Below, piece by piece: positions 52,014-62,366 of a DNA stretch of 64,000 nt. The position numbers were made by a program, and so were the translations under genes. The notes under the pieces were generated by a model. The model had not been told where the DNA came from. It saw nothing but the letters and a program-made list of their open reading frames with translations, and ran no database searches. Numbering within the stretch: position 1 is the stretch's first letter; every line of letters starts with the position of its first letter. Source of the stretch: Gallionella sp. (GTDB taxonomy: Bacteria > Pseudomonadota > Gammaproteobacteria > Burkholderiales > Gallionellaceae); NCBI GenBank assembly GCA_030645955.1, contig JAUSMR010000067.1:10541-74540 (forward strand), given 5' to 3'.

Positions 52014-53618
52014 ATGAAACTCGCAATAGCACAAATCAATTGCACCGTCGGCGACCTGGCCGGGAACGCCGCCAAAATCATTGACTATGCCGAGCGCGCC
52101 CGGATGCAGGGTGCGCAACTGTTGCTGACGCCCGAGCTGAGCCTGTGCGGCTACCCGCCGGAAGACCTGCTGCTGCGCGACGGCTTTTACCAGGCATGCG
52201 CGCAAGCATTGCATGACCTTGCCGGAAAGATCTCGGGCATTGCAGTGGTGGTGGGACATCCGCATGAGCAGGACGGGAAACGCTACAACGCGGCTTCGCT
52301 GCTCAAGGATGGTGTGATTGCCGCAACTTACCTAAAGCATTTTTTGCCGAATTATGCGGTGTTCGACGAGAAACGCTATTTCGATCACGGCACAGAGCCA
52401 TGCGTGTTTGCGGTACAGGGCATCCGGTTTGCACTGAGTATTTGCGCGGACATTTGGCAACCTGATGCCGCCCGTCGTGCATTTAATGCCGGAGCGCAAG
52501 TGCTGCTGGTGCTGAATGCATCGCCGTATGCCATCCGCAAGCAGGAGGCGCGCTATCAGGTGATTCGCGAACGCATCGCGGAAACCGGCATGGCGGTGGT
52601 TTATGCCAACACCGTGGGCGGACAGGATGAGTTGATTTTTGATGGCGGCTCGTTCGCCATGGACCGGCATGGCAGCCTGACTGCGCAAGGCAAGCATTTT
52701 GAAGAGGCCTTGCTGATGCTGGAAATCCAGCATGATTTGCGCCCAACCGGGGGAAGATCTGCGGCATTGAGCGAGGAGGCCGCCGTCTATCGCGCCTTGT
52801 GCCTCGGCGTGCGCGACTATATCGGCAAAAACCGCTTTCCGGGCGTATTGCTGGGATTGTCGGGCGGGATTGATTCCGCATTGACTCTGGCGATTGCAGC
52901 GGATGCGCTGGGTGCGGACAAGGTCCATGCGGTGATGATGCCTTCGCCCTACACCGCGCAGATCAGCCTGGATGACTCGCGCGAAATGGTGAAAATCCTC
53001 GGTGTGCGCTATGACGAATTGCCCATCGAGGCAATGTTCCAGAGCTATTTGTCCACGCTGGAGACTGCTTTCGCCGGACGCGCCGTGGATACCACCGAAG
53101 AAAATTTGCAGGCGCGCATACGCGGCACCCTGTTGATGGCCTTGTCGAACAAGCTCGGCTCGCTGGTGTTGACCACCGGCAACAAGTCCGAAATGACTGT
53201 GGGCTATGCCACGCTGTACGGTGATATGGCGGGCGGTTTTGCGGTATTGAAGGACGTCAGCAAAACGCTGGTATACCGCCTGGCGCGTTATCGGAACACG
53301 CTGGGGCAGGTGATCCCGGAACGCATCATCACGCGCCCGCCGAGTGCCGAATTGCGCGACGACCAGACCGATCAGGACAGCCTGCCACCCTACGATGTGC
53401 TGGATGCCATCATGGCGTGCTATGTCGAGCAAAATCTCGCGATCCCGGAAATCATCACACGCGGATACTCCGAAGCGGATGTGCGCCGGGTAGTGCATCT
53501 GATCCGTATCAGCGAATACAAACGCCGCCAATCTGCGGTGGGTATCCGCGTCACGGAACGCAGTTATGGCAAGGACTGGCGGTATCCGATTACGGTGCGT
53601 TATCAGGACGGCTTCTGA
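52014..53618 (+). CDS. nadE: Glutamine-dependent NAD+ synthetase
   Basis: 534 residues with two domains. Nitrilase-type glutaminase (about 1-250) with catalytic Glu ([18 protein letters not shown]), Lys ([15 protein letters not shown]) and Cys ([11 protein letters not shown]), then the ammonia-dependent synthetase (about 270-534) with the ATP-pyrophosphatase loop [18 protein letters not shown] and [18 protein letters not shown]. Makes NAD+ from nicotinate adenine dinucleotide, ATP and glutamine. Length and motifs are normal. Confidence 0.97.
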   Translation: MKLAIAQINCTVGDLAGNAAKIIDYAERARMQGAQLLLTPELSLCGYPPEDLLLRDGFYQACAQALHDLAGKISGIAVVVGHPHEQDGKRYNAASLLKDGVIAATYLKHFLPNYAVFDEKRYFDHGTEPCVFAVQGIRFALSICADIWQPDAARRAFNAGAQVLLVLNASPYAIRKQEARYQVIRERIAETGMAVVYANTVGGQDELIFDGGSFAMDRHGSLTAQGKHFEEALLMLEIQHDLRPTGGRSAALSEEAAVYRALCLGVRDYIGKNRFPGVLLGLSGGIDSALTLAIAADALGADKVHAVMMPSPYTAQISLDDSREMVKILGVRYDELPIEAMFQSYLSTLETAFAGRAVDTTEENLQARIRGTLLMALSNKLGSLVLTTGNKSEMTVGYATLYGDMAGGFAVLKDVSKTLVYRLARYRNTLGQVIPERIITRPPSAELRDDQTDQDSLPPYDVLDAIMACYVEQNLAIPEIITRGYSEADVRRVVHLIRISEYKRRQSAVGIRVTERSYGKDWRYPITVRYQDGF

Positions 53619-53633
53619 AATTCCCTAATCTAA

Positions 53634-53662
53634 TTACATTTAACGGTAATTTTTGTTACAAT
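53634..53662 (+). promoter_or_regulatory. Promoter for the rimP-nusA-infB operon
   Basis: TTACAT, a 17-base spacer and TACAAT, directly after the nadE stop codon and about 50 bases before rimP. Confidence 0.5.
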
Positions 53663-53679
53663 GCGCCGCGTTTTGAGAT

Positions 53680-53699
53680 GGGCTTCGAGCCCGTTTTTT
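53680..53699 (+). terminator. Leader hairpin with T-run ahead of rimP (possible attenuator)
   Basis: GGGCT, TCG loop, AGCCC then GTTTTTT: a terminator-like hairpin inside the transcript leader, about 18 bases before the rimP ATG. It may terminate nadE transcripts and attenuate the operon, as known for the rimP-nusA leader of other bacteria (autoregulation by NusA). Confidence 0.6.
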
Positions 53700-53716
53700 A
53701 TTTGTGGGTCGTAATC

Positions 53717-54142
53717 ATGGATGTGGTAAAGCTGGTCGAAACGACGGTAAACGGCTTGGGATATGAGCTGGTGGATGTTGAGCGCTCGGGTCGCGGCATG
53801 CTGCGCGTGCTCATCGACAAGCCGGAAGGCATCACGGTGGATGATTGCCAAACGGTGAGCAATCAATTGACGCGGCTGTTTCTGGTTGAGAACGTCGAAT
53901 ATGACCGCCTCGAAATTTCTTCCCCGGGGTTGGACAGGCCGCTGAAAAAGGAAGCAGACTTTGTGCGGTTTGCCGGACAGAAAGCGCAACTCAAGCTGCG
54001 TATGCCGTTGGCGGGGCGCAAGAACTTTGTGGGTGTCATCGGTGCGGTAAACGATGGAATATTGCAGTTGGATGTGGATGGCAGTCAGGTGGCAATCGAA
54101 CTGTCAAATTTGGACAAGGCGCGTTTAGTGCCGATTTTGTAG
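53717..54142 (+). CDS. rimP: Ribosome maturation factor RimP
   Basis: 141 residues from ATG 53717, the family start ([20 protein letters not shown]); the open frame runs back into nadE but is not coding there. Sequence [19 protein letters not shown] is the family signature. Needed for 30S maturation. First gene of the rimP-nusA-infB-rbfA-truB operon, whose order is conserved in proteobacteria. Confidence 0.97.
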   Translation: MDVVKLVETTVNGLGYELVDVERSGRGMLRVLIDKPEGITVDDCQTVSNQLTRLFLVENVEYDRLEISSPGLDRPLKKEADFVRFAGQKAQLKLRMPLAGRKNFVGVIGAVNDGILQLDVDGSQVAIELSNLDKARLVPIL

Positions 54143-54144
54143 AT

Positions 54145-54188
54145 GTAGGGTGCGTTTCACGCACCATGGTGCACGGAGTGCACCCTAC
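54145..54188. repeat. Dispersed hairpin family, copy 2, between rimP and nusA
   Basis: Arms GTAGGGTGCGTTTCACGCAC and GTGCACGGAGTGCACCCTAC are imperfect inverted copies; related to the perfect element at 18997-19047. It begins three bases after the rimP stop and lies within the operon, so it is transcribed as RNA hairpin. Confidence 0.8.
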
Positions 54189-54216
54189 ACATGCGAGTAA
54201 TTAGCCGGAGAATGGT

Positions 54217-55689
54217 ATGAGTCGTGAAATTTTGTTGCTGGTAGATGCGTTGTCGCGTGAAAAGAACGTGGACAAGGAGGTCGTGTTCGAATCGCTGGAG
54301 TCGGCGCTTGCCTCCGCGACCAAAAAACGTTTTTCCGACGAAGCAGATGTGCGTGTGGAAATTGATCGCAACACCGGCGAATACGAATCTTTCCGTCGCT
54401 GGGAAGTGATGGACGACGAAACCTTCGAGACCCCGGATCTGCACATCAAGCTGGAAGAAGCGCAAAAGCGCAATGCCGATATTCAGGTCGGAGAATTTAT
54501 TGAGGAGCCGCTGGAATCCATTGATTTCGGGCGTATCGGGGCACAAGCAGCGAAGCAGGTCATTTTCCAGAAGATCCGCGATGCCGAACGCGAGCAGGTG
54601 TTGGCCGACTTTATGGATCGCAAGGAGCATCTGATTTCAGGCACGGTGAAACGTCTTGAACGAGGCAACGCGCTGATCGAATTTGGCAAGATCGAAGCCT
54701 TGCTGCCGCGCGACCAGATGATACCGAAGGAAAATATGCGCGTCGGCGATCGCATCAAGGCGCATTTGCTGCGCGTGGATCGTGGCGCGCGCGGGCCGCA
54801 AGTGATCCTGTCGCGCACTTCCAATGAATTACTGGTCAAGTTGTTCGAACTGGAAGTGCCGGAGATTGAAGAGAAGTTGCTGGAAATCGTCAGTGCGGCA
54901 CGCGACCCCGGTTCGCGCGCCAAGATCGCGGTGCAATCGCATGACCAGCGCATCGACCCGATCGGCACTTGCGTCGGGATGCGCGGCTCACGCGTGCAGG
55001 GTGTGACCAATGAACTGGCCGGTGAGCGTGTCGATATTATTCTGTGGTCGGAGGATCCCGCCACTTATGTCATCAACGCGCTGGCTCCCGCCGAGGTGAG
55101 CAGCATTGTCGTGGATGAAGAACGGCACAGTATGGATGTGGTAGTCGAGGAAGAAAATCTGGCGCAGGCGATTGGACGCGGCGGTCAAAATGTGCGTCTG
55201 GCCAGCGAGTTGACCGGATGGGAACTCAACATCATGACCGTCGAGCAGTCCAGTGAAAAACATAACGAAGAGTTTTCCAAGACGCGTACGGTGTTCATGG
55301 AAAGGCTGGATGTTGACGAGGAAGTCGCTGACATCCTGGTGCAGGAAGGATTCAATACGCTGGAAGAAGTAGCGTATGTGCCGCTGGAAGAAATGCTGGA
55401 AATCGAATCATTCGATGAAGCGACTGTGAACGAGTTGCGCAGCCGCGCGCGTAATGCACTGTTGAATGCGGCGATTGCCAACGAAGAAAAAGTGGAACAT
55501 GGTATTGAAGATTTGCTCAAGCTGGAAGGTATGGATGAGCAAACCGCGCGTACCCTGGCTGCCAAGGGTGTTGCGACACAGGAACAATTGGCAGACCTGG
55601 ATATGGATGAGTTGGTGGAGCTTTCCGGCATGGATGGCGAACGCGCCAATAAATTGATTATGACGGCACGCGCACCTTGGTTTGCTTAA
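54217..55689 (+). CDS. nusA: Transcription termination/antitermination factor NusA
   Basis: 490 residues: N-terminal polymerase-binding domain (1-130), S1 ([20 protein letters not shown]), KH1 and KH2 (about 200-345, [38 protein letters not shown]) and two C-terminal acidic repeats with helix-hairpin-helix ([40 protein letters not shown]), the gammaproteobacterial/betaproteobacterial arrangement. Modulates pausing, termination and antitermination. Follows rimP. Confidence 0.98.
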   Translation: MSREILLLVDALSREKNVDKEVVFESLESALASATKKRFSDEADVRVEIDRNTGEYESFRRWEVMDDETFETPDLHIKLEEAQKRNADIQVGEFIEEPLESIDFGRIGAQAAKQVIFQKIRDAEREQVLADFMDRKEHLISGTVKRLERGNALIEFGKIEALLPRDQMIPKENMRVGDRIKAHLLRVDRGARGPQVILSRTSNELLVKLFELEVPEIEEKLLEIVSAARDPGSRAKIAVQSHDQRIDPIGTCVGMRGSRVQGVTNELAGERVDIILWSEDPATYVINALAPAEVSSIVVDEERHSMDVVVEEENLAQAIGRGGQNVRLASELTGWELNIMTVEQSSEKHNEEFSKTRTVFMERLDVDEEVADILVQEGFNTLEEVAYVPLEEMLEIESFDEATVNELRSRARNALLNAAIANEEKVEHGIEDLLKLEGMDEQTARTLAAKGVATQEQLADLDMDELVELSGMDGERANKLIMTARAPWFA

Positions 55690-55717
55690 GTCGGTAAGTG
55701 TTGTCTAAAGGACAGTA

Positions 55718-58303
55718 ATGGGAAAATTGAACGTAGCGCAGTTTGCGGCCGAACTGGGATTGCCAGTGGCCTTGCTGCTTGAGCAGTTGAAGGCGGCAGG
55801 GCTTGCCAAGGAACAGGAATCCGACCCGATGTCGGAGAAGGATAAGGCGAAATTGCTGGAACATTTGCGCCAGGCGCATGGTGCTGAAAAGCCCGCCAAG
55901 AAAATTACGCTGATCCGCCGCGAAACCACCGAAATCAAGAAGGCTGACAGCTCCGGCCGGGCGCGCACCATCCAGGTGGAAGTGCGCAAACGCCGCGTGA
56001 TTGCTCCGGCAGCCGCCACGGAAGCAGCCGCGCCTGTTGAAGTGGCAGTGGCTCCGCCCGCAAAGGGCAAAACAGCCAAGGTTGTGGATGAGCAGGAACT
56101 GGCGGCACGCGAGCAGGAAGCGCACTTGCATGCAGAATTGGCAGCGCGCCAGGCAGCCGAAGTGCAAGTCAAGCAGGAGCGCAGCAAACGCAAGACAACC
56201 ATGAAGGCGGTTGAAGCCGAGCCGCCGCCCGCCGTACCGGAGGTGAAAAAAGTTGAAGAGACAGCGCCTGTTGTAGTTGTTGCCCCGCCGGTCAATTTGG
56301 CTGAAGGCACGCTGCACAAGCCGGTACCCAAGCCCGGTGACAAGGTAGTCAAGCCGGTCAAAAAACCAAAAACAGAAGCCAAGGCAAGCCCGTGGGACGA
56401 AAAAGGGCATAAGAAGCGCGCCCCCGTTAAACCCGGCGAGAAAGCGGCTGTCTGGGCAACGCCGGTGCGTGCGCCGCGCCATGACAAGCACACCAAGCAT
56501 GCAGCGGCAGAAACGGCACATGCCTTTTCCCTGCCGACCGAACCCATAGTGCATGAAGTGGCGGTTCCGGAAACCATTACTGTCGCCGAATTGGCGCAGA
56601 AGATGTCGATCAAGGCTTCCGAGATTATCAAGGTATTGATGAAGATGGGTTCGATGGTGACCATCAACCAGGTGCTCGATCAGGAAACTGCGATGATCGT
56701 CGTGGAGGAAATGGGCCATATCGCCAAGGCCGCCAAGCTGGACGACCCCGATGCCTATTTGATCGATGCCGAGGCGCCTCATGATGCGGTGCTGGAATCG
56801 CGCGCACCGGTCGTCACCGTGATGGGTCACGTCGACCACGGCAAGACTTCGCTGCTGGATTACATACGCCGCACCCGTGTTGCCTCCGGTGAAGCCGGCG
56901 GCATTACCCAGCATATCGGCGCGTATCACGTCGATACGCCACGCGGTATGATTACCTTTCTCGATACGCCTGGCCATGAGGCATTTACTGCGATGCGCGC
57001 ACGCGGCGCTAAGGCGACCGACATTGTGATTCTGGTGGTGGCCGCCGATGACGGCGTGATGCCGCAGACCAAAGAGGCCATCGCCCATGCCAGAGCCGGC
57101 AACGTGCCGCTGGTGGTGGCAGTGACCAAGATTGACAAGCCCGATGCCAATGCCGAGCGTGTCAAGCAGGAGCTGGTCGCTGAAGGCGTGGTGCCGGAAG
57201 ATTGGGGTGGCGACGTGATGTTCGTTGAGGTTTCCTCCAAGTCCGGGCAGGGTATAGACCAATTGCTCGAAGGCGTGCTGTTGCAGGCCGAAGTGTTGGA
57301 GCTTAAAGCGCCGCGTACCACGCACGCCAAGGGCCTGGTGATCGAGGCGCGTCTGGACAAGGGCAAGGGGCCGGTTGCAACTGTGTTGATTCAATCGGGC
57401 ACCATGAAGCGCGGCGATGCGGTATTGGTCGGCTCGGTGTTTGGCCGGGTGCGTGCGATGCTGGATGAGAATGGCAAGGTGGTTAACGAAGCTGGCCCGT
57501 CTATACCGGTAGAGATTCAAGGCTTGTCCGAGGTGCCTGCCGCCGGTGAGGGATTGATGGTGATGGCGGACGAAAAACGTGCCCGTGAAATCGCGCAGTT
57601 CCGCCAGGGCAAGTATCGCGGCGTAAAGCTTGCCAAGCAACAGGCTGCCAAACTGGAAAACATGTTTGAACAAATGGCCGAGGGCGAAGTGCGTACCCTG
57701 TCGCTGATCGTGAAATCCGACGTGCAAGGTTCTGCCGAAGCGATTGCGCAATCCCTGCAGAAGCTCTCCACCAGTGAAGTCAAGGTCAACCTGATCCATG
57801 GCGGCGTCGGTGCTATTACCGAATCGGACATCAATCTGGCGCTGGCTTCCAAGGCGATCGTGATCGGCTTCAACACCCGTGCCGATGCCGCGGCGCGAAA
57901 GCTGGCCGAATCTTCCGGCGTGGACATCCGCTACTACAACATCATCTACGCGATGGTGGATGAGATCAAGGCCGCGCTATCCGGCATGCTGGCTCCCGAA
58001 AAACGCGAAAGCATCATGGGCATGGTCGAAGTACGCCAGGTGTTCACCGTTTCCAAGGTCGGCACGATTGCCGGTTGTATGGTGCTGGAAGGTATGATCA
58101 AGCGCGGCGCCAAGGTGCGCGTATTGCGCGACAACGTGGTAATCCATGACGGCGAACTGGATTCGCTGAAACGCTTCAAGGATGACGTAAGGGAAGTGAA
58201 AGCCAATTTCGAGTGCGGCCTGTCGGTGAAGAATTTCAATGACCTGGTGGTGGGCGACAAGCTTGAGGCCTACGAAATCGTTGAGGTTGCGCGCGCACTG
58301 TAA
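55718..58303 (+). CDS. infB: Translation initiation factor IF-2
   Basis: 861 residues. IF2_N domain ([20 protein letters not shown]), a variable Ala/Lys/Pro/Glu-rich linker (about 85-280), second IF2_N-like helix ([20 protein letters not shown]), then GTPase motifs [30 protein letters not shown] and [15 protein letters not shown], domain II and the C-terminal fMet-tRNA-binding domain. Delivers initiator tRNA to the ribosome. Its stop overlaps the rbfA start by one base. Confidence 0.98.
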   Translation: MGKLNVAQFAAELGLPVALLLEQLKAAGLAKEQESDPMSEKDKAKLLEHLRQAHGAEKPAKKITLIRRETTEIKKADSSGRARTIQVEVRKRRVIAPAAATEAAAPVEVAVAPPAKGKTAKVVDEQELAAREQEAHLHAELAARQAAEVQVKQERSKRKTTMKAVEAEPPPAVPEVKKVEETAPVVVVAPPVNLAEGTLHKPVPKPGDKVVKPVKKPKTEAKASPWDEKGHKKRAPVKPGEKAAVWATPVRAPRHDKHTKHAAAETAHAFSLPTEPIVHEVAVPETITVAELAQKMSIKASEIIKVLMKMGSMVTINQVLDQETAMIVVEEMGHIAKAAKLDDPDAYLIDAEAPHDAVLESRAPVVTVMGHVDHGKTSLLDYIRRTRVASGEAGGITQHIGAYHVDTPRGMITFLDTPGHEAFTAMRARGAKATDIVILVVAADDGVMPQTKEAIAHARAGNVPLVVAVTKIDKPDANAERVKQELVAEGVVPEDWGGDVMFVEVSSKSGQGIDQLLEGVLLQAEVLELKAPRTTHAKGLVIEARLDKGKGPVATVLIQSGTMKRGDAVLVGSVFGRVRAMLDENGKVVNEAGPSIPVEIQGLSEVPAAGEGLMVMADEKRAREIAQFRQGKYRGVKLAKQQAAKLENMFEQMAEGEVRTLSLIVKSDVQGSAEAIAQSLQKLSTSEVKVNLIHGGVGAITESDINLALASKAIVIGFNTRADAAARKLAESSGVDIRYYNIIYAMVDEIKAALSGMLAPEKRESIMGMVEVRQVFTVSKVGTIAGCMVLEGMIKRGAKVRVLRDNVVIHDGELDSLKRFKDDVREVKANFECGLSVKNFNDLVVGDKLEAYEIVEVARAL

Positions 58304-58668
58304 TGGGCAACTTCGCCAGAACTGATCGGATTGCCCAGCAGATTCAGCGCGAAATAGCCGAGCTGGTGCGCCTCGAAATCAACGACCCGCGCGTGCGTCT
58401 GGTGACCATCACCGGCGTGGAAGTGGCCAACGACTATTCCCATGCCAAGGTTTTTTTCACCCGTCTGGATGGCAAGCACGCCGAGGCGCAGCAAGGTCTG
58501 GAAAGTGCCAGCGGCTTCCTGCGCAGCCAACTGGCGCATAGCATCAAGCTGCGCATCATGCCGCAACTTCATTTCGTGTTTGACGCGTCGGTGGAGCGCG
58601 GAAGCCATTTGTCGCAACTGATCGATCAGGCTGTGGCCAGCGATAAGCATCACGACGACAAGAAATAA
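58303..58668 (+). CDS. rbfA: 30S ribosome-binding factor RbfA
   Basis: 121 residues with the KH-type fold of RbfA: QQIQREIAELVRLEINDPRV, VTITGVEVANDYSHAKVFFT and the C-terminal RIMPQLHFVFDASVERGSHL. Helps late 16S rRNA processing, with cold sensitivity when lost. Fourth gene of the operon, coupled to infB by the TAATG overlap and followed by truB after six bases. Confidence 0.97.
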   Translation: MGNFARTDRIAQQIQREIAELVRLEINDPRVRLVTITGVEVANDYSHAKVFFTRLDGKHAEAQQGLESASGFLRSQLAHSIKLRIMPQLHFVFDASVERGSHLSQLIDQAVASDKHHDDKK

Positions 58669-58674
58669 TCGCTA

Positions 58675-59592
58675 ATGGCGCGTACTTATCGCCCGCTGGA
58701 CGGCGTGCTGCTGTTCGATAAGCCGCTGGAATTAAGCTCCAATACCGCGCTGCAAAAAGTCCGCCGGCTGTTCCAGGCCGAGAAGGCCGGACACACCGGC
58801 ACCCTCGATCCCCTCGCCACCGGCCTGCTGCCGATCTGTTTCGGCGAGGCCACCAAGTTTTCAAATGCTTTGCTGGATGCCGACAAAACCTATCGCGCCT
58901 TGTTGCGCCTGGGACAAACCACCAGCACCGGCGATGCCGAAGGCGAGATCACTGCCGAGCATCCGGTCAATGTCGAACCAGCCGGGGTTGATGCGGTGCT
59001 GGCAAAATTTCGCGGCGGGATCCAGCAGCTCCCGCCGATGCACAGTGCGCTGAAACATCAGGGCAAGCCGCTCTACGAATACATCCGCAAGGGCGAAACC
59101 ATAGAGCGCGAACTGCGCAGCGTGGTGATACACGAACTGGTATTACATCACTTCAGCGGTAACGAGATGGATATCACCGTGCGCTGCAGCAAGGGAACTT
59201 ACATACGCACACTGGCCGAAGACATCGGCGCGGCACTCGGCTGCGGCGCGCATCTGATCGGTTTGCGCCGCACCGCGATCGCCCATTTCAATTTGCAGGA
59301 CAGTTATACCTTGCAGCAACTGGAGGCGATGACCGAGGCCGAGCGCGTTGCCTGCCTGCTGCCGCTGGAATCCCTGATGCCGGATATGCCCACACTGCAA
59401 CTGGATGCCGTGCAAATCAAACGTCTCGCGCAAGGACAGCGGCTCGCGCTGGACACCGGTTTGCCCGATGGCAAGGTCAGGCTGCACGGTCCGCAGGGAT
59501 TCATCGGGGTGGGGATGTTGCAGGGCCGCCGCCTGGCACCAGACAGATTGCTCTCCGGCGTGGCAAAACAGGCCGCAACCACTCTGCCGTAG
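58675..59592 (+). CDS. truB: tRNA pseudouridine(55) synthase TruB
   Basis: 305 residues. The catalytic aspartate is in HTGTLDPLATGLLPICFGEA, with YRALLRLGQTTSTGDAEGE and the RNA-binding SKGTYIRTLAEDIG motif; a C-terminal PUA-like domain is present (about 250-305). Makes pseudouridine 55 in the T-loop of tRNAs. Last gene of the rimP operon seen here; rpsO, often next, is absent. Confidence 0.97.
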   Translation: MARTYRPLDGVLLFDKPLELSSNTALQKVRRLFQAEKAGHTGTLDPLATGLLPICFGEATKFSNALLDADKTYRALLRLGQTTSTGDAEGEITAEHPVNVEPAGVDAVLAKFRGGIQQLPPMHSALKHQGKPLYEYIRKGETIERELRSVVIHELVLHHFSGNEMDITVRCSKGTYIRTLAEDIGAALGCGAHLIGLRRTAIAHFNLQDSYTLQQLEAMTEAERVACLLPLESLMPDMPTLQLDAVQIKRLAQGQRLALDTGLPDGKVRLHGPQGFIGVGMLQGRRLAPDRLLSGVAKQAATTLP

Positions 59593-59972
59593 CGGCGTTC
59601 CCGAGAGTCGCCCGTCATACTAAAGCCGGGCATTCAAACATCAATTCCATCGTTGCAGATCAGATAGTCCAAACGGACTACATACAAAGATAAAAATCCC
59701 CTGTATTTTGTGAAACAGCTTTACAAAGCGTGCAACATACAGCACACGCAACGGTGATATATCCAACCGTGATGCAGAACCAAGGGGATGTTCATGTTAT
59801 ATCTCTGCAAGGGCAGGGTGGTTTTTGTACCTGCCTGTCGAATATTTGCGGGTTCAATTTTGCAGAGGCTTTACGCAATCTCTTCTGTTGTGCCTGTCCC
59901 GGAACCCAGCAATAAAGCTTCACGCAGTGCATCGGGATTGATTCCCGGAAGTGTTCGGGGAGTGACCCTCTG
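59593..59972. other. Intergenic stretch after truB
   Basis: 380 bases. Short hairpin AGTCC-AAAC-GGACT at about 59667-59680 and A/T-rich sequence to 59780 could hold a promoter for the ABC transporter gene. Short ORFs at 59730-59973 have no homology signs or ribosome binding sites. No other feature seen. Confidence 0.5.
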
Positions 59973-62327
59973 ATGCCGCGCCGGCTCTTGAAGATGGTTA
60001 CCAAGAGCCTGTCGCGAGAAACAGCACCGCACGCGCCCACCCATACCTTTACCGCTGAAGATGTCGTCTGGGCCATGGGCAGTTTTTGCGCCCTGAACCG
60101 CAAACCCTTCGATGCCGGACTGCTGCTCAAACAATTCCCGCCCCCCTATAGTTCGGATTCCTTCGTCCATGCCGCCCGTGCGCTGGGATTTCGCATCAAG
60201 CGACAGGATTGTGATAGTAGCCAGCTAGCCAAATTCAACCTGCCGTGCCTTGCCGTGTTGCACCCGGATAATCCATTAATTCCAGCACCCCCTCCCCCTT
60301 GCAGGGGGAGGGTTGGGGAGGGGGTAGAAGCGATACCGGCCGCGCAAAATGCAACGCCCGCCGCACCGGAATTTCCTGTGGAGCTTCCTCGGACCCCATG
60401 CAAACACCATCCCGCCATCATCGTCCAGATCAAGGACGGCAGCGTGACCCTGTTCGAGGCGGGAACCAACACCCCCAGGGTCATGGCACTTGTGGAGTTC
60501 GCCGCACGCTTCGCCGGCACGGCATTCCAGCTGGCGCTCGAAACAAAAGGCATCAAGGATCCCGACGGCGCGCTGTCCAGCAAGGCCGCGTTCGGCTTTC
60601 ATTGGTTCATCCCGGAGCTGTTGAAACACAAGCGCATCTGGCGCGATGTGCTGATCGCTTCCCTCATCATCCAGTTGCTCGCCCTGGGCACACCGCTGTT
60701 CACCCAGGTCATCATCGACAAGGTCGTCGTCCACCACACCCAAAGCACGCTGATTGTCATCGGCATCGGCCTCGCGGTATTCATGATTTTTTCCGCGCTG
60801 CTTTCCTGGGTGCGCCAGTACCTGATCCTGCACACCGGCAACCGCGTCGATGCCGTGCTGGGTGCCGCGGTGTTCGACCACCTGTTCAAGCTCCCGCCGC
60901 GCTACTTCGAGCACCGCCCCACCGGCGTGATCTCCGCCCGCCTGCACGGCGTCGAGACCATCCGCGAATTCATCGCCAGCGCCGCCGTCACGCTGGTCCT
61001 CGATTTCCCGTTCCTGCTGATTTTCCTCGGCATCATGTTCTACTACAGCGTCAGCCTGACCCTCATCGCTCTGGCCATGTTGAGCGTCATCGTCATCCTC
61101 AGCCTCATCGTCGCACCGATGTTCAGGAACCGCCTCAACGAACAATTCCTGCTCGGCGCGCGCAACCAGGCCTTCACCACCGAATACATCGCCGGTCTCG
61201 AAACGGTCAAGAGCCTGCAAATGGAACCCCAGCTCAATGCCCGCTACAGCGACTACCTCGCCGAATATCTGCGATCGGGATTCTCGGTGCGCCAGATCGG
61301 CAACACCTACAACACCCTGTCCAACGGCATGGAACAAATGATGACCCTGAGCATCCTCATCATCGGCGCCTATACCGTGATGAACCCTTCGACAGGCTCA
61401 GGGCAGGACGGATCTGGAACAGGACAGAACTTCACCATCGGCATGCTTGTCGCCTTCCAGATGTTCGCCAGCCGTCTCTCCCAGCCCATGCTGCGGCTGG
61501 TCGGGCTGTGGCAACAATTCCAGCAGGCCAACCTCTCCGTGCAACGCATGGGCGACATCATGAACGCCCCGGCCGAACCTTATTCCATCCTCCCCACCCG
61601 CCTGCGCGAAGGAAAGGGACAAATCGACATCGAAGGCCTGAGCTTTCGTTACGCCGAAAACCTGCCGTTCCTGTATGAAGGTTTCAACCTCAAGGTCGCC
61701 CCCGGCAAAGTCATCGCCATCATGGGGCCGTCCGGCTCCGGCAAGAGCACGCTGACCAAACTGCTGCAAGGCTTCTACCAGCCCGCAGGCGGCACCATCA
61801 AAATAGACGGCAACGATATCCGCTACCTCTCCGCCAACGAACTCCGGCATTACTTCGGCGTCGTGCCGCAGGAAACCATCCTGTTCTCCGGCGCCATCTA
61901 CGACAACCTGCTGATGGCCAACCCCCACGCCACATTTGAACAAGTTGTACACGCCTGCAAAATGGCGGAGATACACAGCGCCATCGAAGCCCTGCCGCAA
62001 GGCTACCAGACCGAAATCGGCGAACGCGGCGTGGGACTCTCCGGCGGACAGAAACAGCGCATCGCCATTGCACGGGCGCTGCTCAAGCAACCAAAAATCC
62101 TGATCTTCGACGAAGCCACCAGCAGCCTCGACAGCACCACTGCCGAACACTTCGCCGCCACGATCAACCGGCTCAAAGGCAAAGTGACGATGCTGTTCAT
62201 CACCCATGCCTTGCCGAAGAACTTGCTGGTGGATGAAATAGTGCGGATAGGGCAGGGGACGTTAAGCGCGGTGAGCGATGCGCAGGAGGAAAGCAAAAAG
62301 GAAGCGGAGGGAGGGGTGCATGGGTAG
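59973..62327 (+). CDS. Type I secretion system ABC transporter (HlyB/LktB type, C39-like domain)
   Basis: 784 residues. N-terminal C39-peptidase-like domain (about 25-200) without the catalytic Cys-His pair in the expected QxxxxDCGxAC context, that is, a HlyB-type chaperone-like domain that binds the substrate. Then six transmembrane helices (LLALGTPLFTQVIIDKVVVH onward) and an ATPase domain with Walker A GPSGSGKSTLTK, signature LSGGQKQRIAIARAL, Walker B ILIFDEATSSLD and H-loop ITH. It exports a large protein with C-terminal secretion signal, together with HlyD and TolC partners. No HlyD gene follows; a transposase does. Two unrelated dispersed repeats are inserted in frame (60288-60324, in the C39-like domain; 61385-61411, in a loop between TM5 and TM6) yet the frame is intact. 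Confidence 0.9.
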   Translation: MPRRLLKMVTKSLSRETAPHAPTHTFTAEDVVWAMGSFCALNRKPFDAGLLLKQFPPPYSSDSFVHAARALGFRIKRQDCDSSQLAKFNLPCLAVLHPDNPLIPAPPPPCRGRVGEGVEAIPAAQNATPAAPEFPVELPRTPCKHHPAIIVQIKDGSVTLFEAGTNTPRVMALVEFAARFAGTAFQLALETKGIKDPDGALSSKAAFGFHWFIPELLKHKRIWRDVLIASLIIQLLALGTPLFTQVIIDKVVVHHTQSTLIVIGIGLAVFMIFSALLSWVRQYLILHTGNRVDAVLGAAVFDHLFKLPPRYFEHRPTGVISARLHGVETIREFIASAAVTLVLDFPFLLIFLGIMFYYSVSLTLIALAMLSVIVILSLIVAPMFRNRLNEQFLLGARNQAFTTEYIAGLETVKSLQMEPQLNARYSDYLAEYLRSGFSVRQIGNTYNTLSNGMEQMMTLSILIIGAYTVMNPSTGSGQDGSGTGQNFTIGMLVAFQMFASRLSQPMLRLVGLWQQFQQANLSVQRMGDIMNAPAEPYSILPTRLREGKGQIDIEGLSFRYAENLPFLYEGFNLKVAPGKVIAIMGPSGSGKSTLTKLLQGFYQPAGGTIKIDGNDIRYLSANELRHYFGVVPQETILFSGAIYDNLLMANPHATFEQVVHACKMAEIHSAIEALPQGYQTEIGERGVGLSGGQKQRIAIARALLKQPKILIFDEATSSLDSTTAEHFAATINRLKGKVTMLFITHALPKNLLVDEIVRIGQGTLSAVSDAQEESKKEAEGGVHG
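60288..60324. repeat. G/C-rich palindromic repeat inserted in frame in the ABC transporter gene
   Basis: CCCCCTCCCCCTTGCAGGGG...GGGAGGGGG forms a hairpin and encodes PPPPCRGRVGEGV. Its right end matches the repeat at 4-127 (GGGGGAGGGTTGGGGAGGGG). It lies in a spacer of the C39-like domain between LIPA and EAIPA. Confidence 0.85.
61385..61411. repeat. CCCTTCGACAGGCTCAGGGC-type repeat inserted in frame in the ABC transporter gene
   Basis: Encodes PSTGSGQDG within TVMNPSTGSGQDGSGTGQNF, between two transmembrane helices. Related copy at 45243-45276. HlyB family members normally have a short turn here. Confidence 0.85.
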
Positions 62328-62366
62328 TTCCATAAAACGCATGGTAGGTCGGGTTTCCATAAAGGT

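Noticed and set aside
53417..53716. Upstream in-frame extension of rimP
   Set aside because: It runs inside nadE in another frame; the family start at 53717 is clear.
55658..57799. 713-codon open frame on the minus strand
   Set aside because: It is antisense to infB; composition (His, Gly, Leu-rich) reflects the reverse complement of a GC-rich gene and there is no ribosome binding site.
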